DNA of 64,000 bases, taken from the NCBI GenBank assembly GCA_900088475.1, contig FLMG01004575.1, forward strand, positions 1 through 64,000, read 5' to 3'. Numbering within the stretch: position 1 is the first letter of the stretch; each line of letters opens with the position of its first letter. The stretch is from Hyphochytrium catenoides. Taxonomy: Eukaryota; Sar; Hyphochytriomycetes; Hyphochytriales; Hyphochytriaceae. A program made the translations under genes and the position numbers. A model generated the notes under the pieces. It was not told the origin of the DNA, did not search any database, and saw only the letters and a list, made by a program, of their open reading frames with translations. Positions 47,341 through 57,200 of the stretch are shown one piece after another.

Positions 47341-49086
47341 ATGGGAGCGGAGAGACAACAAGGCAATAATACTGCTGAGGAGGAGATGGAGGAAATTGAC
47401 GGCGATACTGGACCACCTTCCGCTGAGGATCTTGTCATGGTATGCTAGTCTGGTCGTACACTGTTCCTGACTCAATGCTGATTCCTGGGAGCAGGAGCAG
47501 GAGCTACGGTCGTTCTTAGTAGGTTCTTTCAAGCCTGGCGTAGTCCGGCTATGTGCCCTGCTGATTGACGCTTTCGGGATACTGGCACCCCACTCGACCT
47601 CAAGACATTTTGTGTTTCCTGTAAGTCCTGGAGGGAAGAAGCTCATGATGCCGCCAGCCAATCCATCACCACCTCAGGCCCAACCGCTGGCAGCACAGCA
47701 GGGCATGGCTTCACAACAAGCTACCTTGTCCAAGGATATACCTCCTCCAGGTCTACCTACACCGCCGCCCGCGCCCACCGCCCCTTTAAGCACCCGCACC
47801 GCGTCGTCCTCATCGATGAAGTTTGTTCGAGTATTTGAGCAGCTTAGAAGTGGCTCTCCTGCAAGGTACCACCCAGAAACTTCTAGCGGCGCAATCTCTC
47901 CTGCTATGCGGTCAGCTCAGCTTGCTCAAGGGATCCATCGACTGGATAGCCAGAAGTTGAGAGGATCTCTGCAAGTTGAGGTGGGTGCAAGCGAATGTGG
48001 ACATAACAAACCATTACCTTTCATTCACTCCGTTCATTCTGTGGCAGTGTGGCAAGGTAGTCGGTGGCGAGCTTGAGGTTAGGCTTCAGAAAGCTCGTAA
48101 TCCTCTCTTCAGGACTACGTAAGGAAGACAAACGCAATTATCCATTTTCCTTGGGACATGGTTCTTTGAGAGCCATCCTTGACCCTCTTGAATACTCCCT
48201 TCCATGCACTGCTGGCAGACACATTGCTAACGTAGCCCCTTTCCCGCACTCCTCTAGGATAACGAAGCCCATTGTCCTGGACCAGCTGCTATATGCTTTA
48301 CGAGCTGTCCAGAGCGCGTTGTTAGAGCTTCATCCTTGGAAAACTCTTCTTTCTGAGGGCTCCACTACTGCGTGGAAACACACTGATCTTCCTAACTCTC
48401 CAGAGGATCCCACTATAGAGGATCAGCTTCTACAACTAGCTGCAGACTTGCAAAAGGCTGACTTGGTACATGCTCTAGAAGTGAGTGTGATATTTTCCAA
48501 ACATGTAAACTCTTCTTGCACTCTTCCACCAGACGCTGGCTGCCGTTATTAAGCAAGTTAGAGAAGCCATTCGTGCTTTAGAGGTTCCCAACTCTGGGAC
48601 ACTATTCCCAAGCTCGATTTGCTTTCAGCTGGAGACCAATCCTCCTCTTCCGAGCGATACAGTGCTAGATTTTTCAGTGCAGCGCGGTCATCTGGTAAAA
48701 GCTGATGTACGGGAAATTCCTCCACAAGTTGGTAACGACAACAACTCTCTTTCTAATCTTTATCAGGCTGTGAATGCTTATGCGATCTCAGAAACTAATT
48801 TGAAAGGAGCGGTAAAGCAGCAGTCTGATCTTACGACAGGCAAGCTTGTCGGAACTTCAGTGTAAGTTGCAGGTCGCATGGTACTAGACTGCTATTGCGC
48901 CGTGCCTAACCTCGAGCTTCTGTGCGAAGACTATATAGGGATGCCATTGTGGATGTTTTGGAGCACGGGAGAGCTACTTCCAGCATCCCGGAGGTCGACA
49001 TTGCACTCAACAGCCTCACCTCTGTCATGCAGGAGATTGGAGAGCTAAAAGCCTCCAGCTCTCCTTTATTGAAGACAATAAAGTAG
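47341..49086 (+). CDS. Rogdi / RAV2-like protein
   Basis: Candidate subunit of the RAVE/Rabconnectin complex that reassembles the V-ATPase. The ATG at 47341 starts MGAERQQGNNTAEEEMEEID. The first family-like block, EQELRSFLVGSFKPGVVRLC, is followed by a Pro/Gln/Ser-rich insert (about 47.64-47.85 kb) absent from the human protein as I remember it. Later blocks: SQKLRGSLQVE, CGKVVGGELEVRLQKARNPL, KPIVLDQLLYALRAVQSALL, a helix with TLAAVIKQVREAIRALEVPN, the strand FQLETNPPLPSDTVLDFSVQ, and the C-terminal GKLVGTSVLYRDAIVDVLEH with IALNSLTSVMQEIGELKA, ending at 49086. The PPLPSDxxxDFxV strand and the final helix pair resemble fungal and animal Rogdi. The similarity is recalled, not computed, so the name is provisional. 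Confidence 0.6.
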
Positions 49087-49367
49087 AGCTGGATAGGTAG
49101 ACGGAGCCCAGTCACTGGCTAGCGCTCTCCTCTGCGCAGATAGCTCAAACGAACCCAAAGCAATGCCTCTTTTTATTCATTGGTGGTAAACAAGAATCCT
49201 GCGTCTATGTTTTTTTATTCTCAGCGCTGACACGTCGGGGTATATAGTACAATCCTGCATTGATCATAGGCATCCGGAGGTGTCCGAGTAATACATAGTT
49301 CTCCTCCACCTGCATGTGACGCATTGACAGACTGATAAGAACTTGTGGGAGTGAAAGGCCACCTCTA

Positions 49368-50050
49368 TCAGTGGCATTTTTCCAGGAGTTCTTCAAGTGT
49401 ATCGGAATAGTTGGGCGTACGGACCAACGGCCAACTCTGCCAGATGATCATGCCAACCTCAGTTCGGGCGCCGGCGCACCTCTGGGTTCGTCCTCCTCGA
49501 AGGTACGTCTCTAGAGTGGACCAACGGGGTGTATCGTACCTGGCCTAAAAACCAACCTTCCGACTTGTGCCATACGATTTGTTCTTTACCAAAGACAATT
49601 AGTTGGCGGCATACCAGGCTTGAATAGAAGTAGGGCGTACTTAATAACCCCATCCTACCTACTTTGCTGCACCAGCCTCATGTGCCTTGGCTGTGTGCCA
49701 AGAAGACTATTGCCATGTGGATCACGAACCGAAGATCGGACCTTCTGACCAGCTTCGAGCTCTAAGAACGAGGAACTAGCTTCTCGAGGATGAGAAATGA
49801 GGAGGATTGCGCACTGACCGTGATGACAGCCCAATAAGAAGCCATCATGTAGCCTCTAACGGCTATCTCCGCCTCCTTTTGAGACTCGACAAGTCCTGTA
49901 TCGTGTAACGCACCAATTGCTCGCCATCAGGAAGATTCGGAATGGCCTTACAGAAGACCTTTACTATTCTAAATAGATAAGGGCGAAGCAGCGAAGGAAG
50001 CGTCCAAAACAGCCAAGGAAAGTTGGCGCGAGGCGGCACTGCACAGTCCA
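49368..50050 (-). CDS. Possible small multi-exon gene, unknown
   Basis: Coding-like minus-strand segments can be chained with plausible GT-AG introns: a short exon near 49.85 kb, then LEAGQKVRSSVRDPHGNSLL and GTQPRHMRLVQQS (about 49.78-49.65 kb), LVCRQLIVFGKEQIVWHKSE with GWFLGQ (49.61-49.52 kb), and TEVGMIIWQSWPLVRTPNYS with DTLEELLEKCH ending at a stop at 49368. The implied introns of 40-60 bases are short but in keeping with neighbours. I recognise no family, and the 5' end is unclear. It would lie head-to-head with the pepsin-fold gene. It could be an artefact of open-frame chaining. Confidence 0.25.
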
Positions 50051-50286
50051 CACAGCGGCAAGGAACAGCATCAAGCTCATCAGCTCAATCAGCTTCGCGG
50101 TGGGCAGCTGCCCAGACGTCGATCATAGTTCTGAGAGAAGGAAACATCGCCCACACTTGCCACTTATTTGCCGCACTATCTAAAGCACCAAGATCGATGC
50201 CAACAGAACCTAGCTTGGCAGTTCCTTGAGTTCTCTCTTTCTTTTTGTCCAGTTAGCGACGTGTGTTCGCTCTACTGTTGGGACCA

Positions 50287-52110
50287 ATGGCTTCGTCCAT
50301 TCCCATTGACCGAAGGCGAAAGCGGCGTTTAGAGTATGCTGGTCGCAAGCTGATTGTCGTCGTTGGGTTAGCTTTCGGTTCATTTGGCAGAGATTCTTAT
50401 GGGGAACACACAGTGCCTCCCCTGCGGTGGGACACGCTTCCACCAAAGTCTAAAACGGTCATTCCGAACTCTATAAACCGAATCGTTCTCAAGAGTGACT
50501 GGAACGCTGCGACAAGTTGTTATGGAAGGTTCTACCTAAACGGGAGGGAGTTATGGTTGAGTGTAGACACAGTCTCCCCTGATACCTGGGCAAAAAGTAC
50601 TTCCTCAGAAGTGTTCACTATTCCCGCTAAGGACTGCTGCAAAGGAAAGTGCTGTACCCGGCAGGCCCCTTGTAGGCAGTGGCGGTCGTACAAGCAGATT
50701 CTCTCAAAGTACTTTTACCTTCCAGACTCTGGCTACGACGTTGAGTTGGCAGAAGGCGGAGCTTGCTCCTACATAATAGATAATTTAGATGGGATTGTTC
50801 AAGTCTCTGCTGCCCAAACCGAGATGAGTCTGGTGAACCCCACGCAACCACTTCTCGACGAAGAACCGTCCGATACCAGCTTGGGAGTAGACATGCAGAT
50901 CGGCAGCTACGTCTCTGGCAACTCCCTGTACGCGTTCGACGGCGTGGCTGGGCTCGGTCTTTCCAAACGGTCCCTAGTCACTAGCCCGCGATTAGCGTCA
51001 TGGTTCAAAAATTTTACTTTCCAGTTCTCTTCCAACTTCAACACTGGGAGCTTTCTTCACATTGGTCAAGAGCTTTCTTTTTTCCCTATAGAGGACAGGG
51101 GTATAACCTGGATACACGTTCCAGTTACCAAAGTCGATGGCGCCTTTAAGGACTGGGCAATGGAAGTTATGCAGATTTCTATCGGCCGAGAGACCATGTA
51201 TCTGGGTCCGGGATCGGATAGTTACGGGTTAGGCCACGACGATACGATTGAACCAATGTTGCCGCGACGGGACAAGGTCCGGCTCATTGCAAAAATATCG
51301 AGCTCCATTCCCTTCATTTCTCTCCCGTTTGAAATGTATGCTATACTCCAAAGGTACATTAGCACAAGCAACGAGTGCGGTATATGCGAGGAGCTTGGCA
51401 ACAGCAGAGAGTTTTTCTATATGTATGCCTGTGAAACTGTGTACCAGCTGCCAACTCTGAAGCTTACCATCAGAAATCCGACGGATCCCACAGGTCTTGT
51501 TACCTTTTCCATCCCTCCCAAGGCCTACACCCAGACTGGACTATGCAGAGAGCATCCTAGCCATCATCTCATCACTGCGTATCCAATAAGGTGCAATATG
51601 TCCAGCACGAATGTTACGGCAGACGGAACCGCTAACTGCGCTATTGAGCTTGGCATATCGTTCATGAGAGACTTTCCCTTCCTTCACTTCGATACCGGGG
51701 AAAGGCCAGGACCAGATGAAGAGAGTGAGGAAACCCCAACTATATCCTTCGGATGCTCAAACATGACGGTCTCGAAGTGGGAAAACATCACAACGAAAAC
51801 CTGTCATATCGATGGGTCAGGGGCACCAACCGTTCTCGACACTGCTAAGGTTATTGAAATCTCCACCAGTTTGCTGATAGACCTTGTCGATATCAACTTG
51901 GTACCGCAGTCAATGACTTCGACAGTATGGTATGTCGCGCAGCACGGCCTATTGGTTATTGGGCTGTATACTCTAATAAGCGCTCTGGTCATCTCCTTCC
52001 TCTACGTCAAACCTTGCGTGGCAAACAGGCTTGCCCGACGCAAAGTGGTGGAGGCAACGGGGGAATGTAGCCCAAATAGTGTCAACAGGGAGGAACAGAG
52101 TAATCTATAG
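50287..52110 (+). CDS. Membrane-anchored pepsin-fold protein lacking catalytic residues
   Basis: Single uninterrupted frame of about 607 residues. The first in-frame ATG (50287) gives MASSIPIDRRRKRRLEYAGR and a hydrophobic signal anchor (KLIVVVGLAFGSFG). Pepsin (A1) family landmarks: CYGRFYLNGRELWLSVDTVS in place of the usual FDTGSS, the psi-loop FDGVAGLGLSK, TGSFLHIGQE, ITWIHVPVTKV and WAMEVMQISIGRETM. The second catalytic segment reads IAKISSSIPFISLPFEMYAI, where active enzymes have a DTG or DSG. The first aspartate is thus present but its motif is DTV, and the second is replaced by serine. Numerous cysteines (DCCKGKCCTRQAPC) suggest an oxidising, secretory compartment. A C-terminal membrane span (HGLLVIGLYTLISALVISFL) and a short basic tail follow. 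Predicted type I-like surface or endomembrane pseudoprotease; the function is unknown. Confidence 0.8.
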   Translation: MASSIPIDRRRKRRLEYAGRKLIVVVGLAFGSFGRDSYGEHTVPPLRWDTLPPKSKTVIPNSINRIVLKSDWNAATSCYGRFYLNGRELWLSVDTVSPDTWAKSTSSEVFTIPAKDCCKGKCCTRQAPCRQWRSYKQILSKYFYLPDSGYDVELAEGGACSYIIDNLDGIVQVSAAQTEMSLVNPTQPLLDEEPSDTSLGVDMQIGSYVSGNSLYAFDGVAGLGLSKRSLVTSPRLASWFKNFTFQFSSNFNTGSFLHIGQELSFFPIEDRGITWIHVPVTKVDGAFKDWAMEVMQISIGRETMYLGPGSDSYGLGHDDTIEPMLPRRDKVRLIAKISSSIPFISLPFEMYAILQRYISTSNECGICEELGNSREFFYMYACETVYQLPTLKLTIRNPTDPTGLVTFSIPPKAYTQTGLCREHPSHHLITAYPIRCNMSSTNVTADGTANCAIELGISFMRDFPFLHFDTGERPGPDEESEETPTISFGCSNMTVSKWENITTKTCHIDGSGAPTVLDTAKVIEISTSLLIDLVDINLVPQSMTSTVWYVAQHGLLVIGLYTLISALVISFLYVKPCVANRLARRKVVEATGECSPNSVNREEQSNL

Positions 52111-53535
52111 TACAAAACTAGAGTAACTTTCACGAACATGTTCTTGGCCCATTGCACCCGTCACGTTTTTTATCCCTATGGAATAAGTTCGACAGCAAGT
52201 CTGCGGGTTTAGTGTTCGTAGAGGTCTCTCCATCTTATTGATTAGGTTACATAGGCAAGAAGACAGCCTAGCTGTATGGCACATGGCCGTGCGGACCAAG
52301 GACAGCCTTTTACCTGAGAGAGCCGCCGGGCGGATAGTCTTGACTCCCTCGAACTCACCTGCTCCCAGGAAGAAGCCTTTGAGTCAACTTATGACCTTTC
52401 AGCGAAGAGATTCTCGTTCTGTTCTTCTTCTCTCTCTTTCTTCCTTCCCTATTGCACTAGCAGACCTTATGGCTCTCAGCGTTCTCCTTGCTCCACCTTT
52501 GTCTTTGTGTACCTCAGGTAGATTGTCTTTGATAGTCCGTTGAGACTTCTTTACTCATGATACTCACTAATACACTTCTGAGAAAAGTTTGTAATCGATG
52601 CGCTGATGGTCCTTGCACCGCTTGGCTGAACTGGGCCTTTCGGCAGACTCTCGCCAATAGAAAAAGTCCTCTTCTACCTGGCTCTCCATCTCCTCCCTTA
52701 TATTAATAACAGTCTAGTACCCTCTCTCATGACACCACCCTCAGCCCTTATTAGGCGTTATAGAGGCTTTACTTCGAGTCTCTCTTCTGTTACTCGCTTT
52801 TGCTCTCTCTCCTTCCTCTCATTGCACTCAGAATCCTTGTAAAGGCCAGACGTGCTTTCTAGAAGAAGTTTGGCATCATGCTGATTTCTTTTTACCTAAA
52901 AAGTACCGTCATTTCTTGGTAGATGATCGCTCCATTCATGTGACCATGTGAGCCTTTGACCGTGAAATGTCGACGAAGCGTGAGGCTCTTCACACCGTAA
53001 TCATTGGTAAGTAGAGAATCATTATTGGGTTTTTTGATGTTTACAAGCAGGGATGGCAACCGAAGAGAGGGTGAGGAACCTCAATCGGTCATTTCCTAGC
53101 AATTTGTTGCTGGAACAGGATTCCTTATTTCTGGAACAAATGAGGGAGCTATTCCCCATCAAGCAGCGTATTATCCATAATAATATTGGCATGTTCTTGT
53201 TGTTGTGTCCTCCCAACTTTTTTGAATATTTCATTAGAACCATTCGAGAGATTGACCTAGAGAAACGTGGGAAATATTCCCATGAAAATTAATAAATCCG
53301 AACTTTCTGGAAGGCCTCTGTTTCCTGTGCTGCTGTTGATGGTGGCGAGCGCTTCATGTCAACGCGGCAGTCGGCTCATCAAGCTCAAGATCAGAACTGC
53401 TGCCCAAGATCCTTTCTTGTCGCTGCAGATGGAGACAGCTCAGACCTTTTCTTTCTGAAACATCAACATACTGGGACCAAGAGGCCTCCATACACAGAGC
53501 AACTCACGTCGGTTTCCATTTTTGCTTATAAAATA
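52111..53535. other. Intergenic, no gene supported
   Basis: About 1.4 kb between the pepsin-fold gene and HSP10. A frame at 53053-53292 begins MATEERVRNLNRSFPSNLL and has protein-like composition but no recognised motif. It is opposed by an equally long minus-strand frame, so I do not call it. The frame running into HSP10 from 53356 could be an N-terminal extension of that gene. Confidence 0.45.
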
Positions 53536-54076
53536 ATGGTAAGTAGACTATATGCGGAGCTTGTAGTCGTTAAAGTTCATGGGCTCCTTGACTTCTATGG
53601 ACTATGTGAAGAGGGAACTCGTACTTATCTTGTCACTCTCCTTTCTACAGTCCACTCTTGCAAGAAGACTGATTCCTCTTGGGGACAGAGTGCTAGTCAA
53701 GCGTGTAGAGGCTGCGGCAAAGGTTAGGAGAACTCCGGTCTGAGAGTATGTTAACACCTGACTAACACTCACTCTAACTATACAAACAGACTGCTGGTGG
53801 CGTCTTCCTTCCAGATACAAAGAAAGAGCGCCAGAATGAAGGAGAGGTAGGGATCTGATCACAACTTCAGCGTTTTAATGACTTAGCCGGACTTTCCTAT
53901 AGGTAGTAGCCGTAGGTCCTGGTGCACGTTCAAAGGACGGCAATCTGATTCCTCCCTCCTGCCAAGTTGGAGACAAGGTTCTCTTGCCTGAGTACGGCGG
54001 AAGCCTCGTAAAAGTCGGAGAGACTGAGCTTCACCTTTTCCGTGATGAGGATATCCTAGCGAAGTTCGACAACTAA
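53536..54076 (+). CDS. HSP10: Chaperonin 10 (HSP10/CPN10)
   Basis: Co-chaperonin that caps HSP60 in mitochondria (or a plastid). The ATG at 53536-53538 is followed directly by a GTAAGT donor, so exon 1 may contribute only the initiator codon. Exon 2 (from 53651) gives STLARRLIPLGDRVLVKRVE, exon 3 (from 53790) TAGGVFLPDTKKERQNEGE and exon 4 VVAVGPGARSKDGNLIPP, CQVGDKVLLPEYGGSLVKVG and LHLFRDEDILAKFDN. This matches the family over its whole length of about 100 residues, including the mobile loop (AAAKTAGGVFLP) that contacts HSP60. The frame is open upstream of the ATG to another methionine near 53356, which could add about 60 residues as a targeting extension; that stretch does not look strongly like a presequence. 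The stop at 54076 converges on the ZNF598-type gene. Confidence 0.92.
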
Positions 54077-54275
54077 GCTACAAATGAAGCTATTTGCCAC
54101 AGCCGCGGACAAGCTGCTGTGCGTAGGTGTCGCAGACCCAATGAAACTCTCCACATAACCTTATCAATAGAAATAGTATGACTCTATCTGAGGATGTCAT
54201 CTCCAATTATACACTCTCAGCCAGTTTCTATGCTTAAGCTGAGATCAGCTCTGATCAGCTCTCATTAGGTTACTA

Positions 54276-57200
54276 TTAGTACAGCTCGTCCCAGTCCCTG
54301 TCCACTTCTCCATCAATAACAGGAGCCGGAGCAGCAGTCAGTGCTTCCATACCATGGTGTTCAAAAGAGGCAGTTGGTTCCTGAGGGATCTTTTGCTGAA
54401 TGACTTCGTCATCTTCATCCCAAGAGTCACGGTCTGCCTCATCGGAGACATCGCTCAGTGCAGAGTATTTCGATTTACTGACAAGGGGCGTCAACTGGTA
54501 AAGAGGCGGAGTGACTGTCAGGCGCTGATTTGCGTTGACAAATATATCCAGTAGACTCACTTTGGTTAGAGACTTACTCTCCCAACCCCGAGACTTGGGG
54601 ACCTGTGCAGCCTCAGCTTTTATAGTATCTTCTGGGGCAGGAGTTACTTTCTTTGGCAGCTCCCAGACGAGCTTTAAGTCCAAACTCGTGTCGCTTGTCG
54701 CATCCCGATATGATGGCTGACTGGAACCTAGTCGCATGGAGATACCTGAGAAAACTCTGCGTGCTTTTTCGACGGTTGATAGAATTACGCGGATGTTGTG
54801 AGCATCGAGGACTTCTACTTTACACTCCGCAGGCGATACATATCTAGAGTGAACGCCGTCAGGAAGCTGCCAATAGTGGAAAGAGATTAAATCGACGTAC
54901 TTAGATAAAAGCTCCATGGCTACTGTGCGATCTAGGGTTGGGCTCCAGCATCCATTGTAAATCTTGAAGGTTTTGCTGTTAGGACCCACACTACATTGAG
55001 TGAGATTAGTTTTGACTCTACCGCAAGTATAGCAAACAAAGCGTGCAGGTCTTACTCTGAACTCTGGGCTTGCTTGAAGGTAGAGTCATCACTAACCAAC
55101 CGCCCGTTGTCTCGGGAGATAGATTCTGAGAGCGAGGTCGAGCGAAGGACTGTCGAGAGGAGTTGAGGTGGGATGGTGCTAGCCTTTGTCTGCCAAAGGG
55201 GTGGTTGGTCAGATTACCTTGAACCTTCTGTTCTACTGCTGTACCAAAAGGATTGATTTATCTTACCCTATGCACGCAAATGTACCGCTTTGGTTCAAAG
55301 CCATAAGAGGCTGTACTGAGGCCGTAGTAAGTACAGAGCTCGTGAACAAACGCCCGCGTGGGGCGGTCCATGGCGGAGAAATTGAACCTGAGGAGAATGA
55401 GTCAATCGTCGTGCCAAAGAACTCAATCTGTTTGCCGGCCATTCAAAGACATGCGGAGACATACGTCAGATTCCTTGGGGTGAAGTCAAGTTTCAAAAAT
55501 TGGTCCAATCGTTTCTCTATTCTAGCCACCGTGGCTGGATTCGCAAGGCCAAACGCAATGAGCGCATCGGAGTACTTCACCGCCTGGCCTGGTTTATTCT
55601 CCTCAACCCCTAGAGCACTTGCCAGGCGTCTGTTTCGCTCCAGCTGTTTGCACTACGACAGGATGAGATATTAGTTGACGACTATATGTGAACCACACAC
55701 CTCAGGGTCAGACGCCTACCTCCTCATTACAAGGTAGTCCCCGACGTATGAGCTCCAGTCCTGCCTCCACCGAAGAGACATCAATGTCATCGTCAAATGC
55801 CGTCCGTCGGCCACAAGGACAGCGGAGTGACTTGAGTTTACTATGCGTGAGTGAATGAAAGCGATGGTTTAGGGAGTGAAACTAGTGACTTAGGGTTTCC
55901 GTAGGGGCATTGATATTGTTCTTGTAGGGATATGGACATACATGGTATATTCTCGCTGAGATGCAGCAGTAATGGTCCCTGGTGGGCGATTACTTGGAGC
56001 TAAAGAAGGATTCGGGAGGCTTGGGGGCAGCGAAGGAAAGTGAGCCTCCTGATTTGTCTCAATGCTGTGAGGCAAGTGGCTCATATCCAATGCCAATGGC
56101 TCCGGGGGCCTAGGGAAGGGCTAACCAGCACAATGATCAGTGACTAAGAATCTGTCCGCTACGCTCTGTCAAGTTAGTACTAATCCGACGGGAGGCTTAC
56201 CGTTGATAACCCTTCCTCTGAAGCTAGACCCGTGGCATCTCCTCTTCTGACTCTAAAGCCCACCTCCAAGTTCCTATCAATTCTAAGGTGAGGGTGTACT
56301 GAGGCCATGTGAGCCTTGTAGTCAATGATATTGCCGAACACGACAAACTTGCTTCGCAAACAGTCAGGCTCCTACATAGGAGAGATACTGTTAGGCACAN
56401 NNNNNNNNNNNNNNNNNNNNNNNNNNNNNNNNNNNNNNNNNNNNNNNNNNNNNNNNNNNNNNNNNTGCTCCAGCTCATTATAATCACGGTAGTACCGGTC
56501 TCTGACATTGTGCAGAGATTGACAGAGATGGCACTCGTAATGATCCCGGTGCAGGTGATCATACAGTTCATTGTTGCTATACCAGCGAGATCCACAGAAC
56601 CGACAAAGCGGATGTCCTGTACGAATCCAGCTTTCCGTCAGCACCTGTACAAGTAGTGCTGTTTCATTCGAACCTACCTTGAAAACCTTCTTCAGGATCG
56701 CCTTTCTTTTCGTGCCTTTCTAGAGCTTTTTTAGTAAAGAGAGCTTGCTCTGAAACAAATAGCTGGTCGAGAGCCGAGTCAGACAAAGAGGCCATCGCAG
56801 CTGTTCACGACTCACACTTACCATTTTGGACTTCAAACAAAGCTCGCAAAAGGAGAGTCCATGACCCTTGCCCAGATGAGCTTTATACGCTTTCAGCGAG
56901 AGGAAACTTTCGCCGCACTTGTCACCCCCTTTGCATTTGATCCCGCGCAGTTCTTGGACATAGGGAAGCCCCTTCTTGATCAAGAACATTTGGGAGTCCT
57001 CATCAAAGACATGGTTGGGGCCAATGCTATCTCCCCAGGACTCAAAGCTCTAGGAGCGGCCCACAGGCGTTAGTGCTTATAGTCTCCAAATATTTGACCA
57101 ATAGCACTGGATATCAATCCCCAAACATGCAAACAATGGCTCTGGATTTTTGTCTCAGGCTACAGCCGTAACTGCACGATTTTTTATGGACCCTCTTACC

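Noticed and set aside
49205-49396. Minus-strand frame ending in RRVSAENKKT
   Set aside because: It overlaps the end of the tentative 49.4-50.0 kb gene in another frame and is more likely 3' untranslated sequence; no motif.
50160-50230. Minus-strand tract reading GSVGIDLGALDSAANK, resembling an Hsp70 N-terminal phosphate loop
   Set aside because: The following residues do not continue as Hsp70, and no downstream Hsp70 motifs occur, so it is taken as coincidence.
53053-53292. Protein-like frame MATEERVRNLNRSFPSNLL
   Set aside because: No family recognised, no chainable exon on either side, and a minus-strand frame of similar length overlaps it. It remains possible but unsupported.
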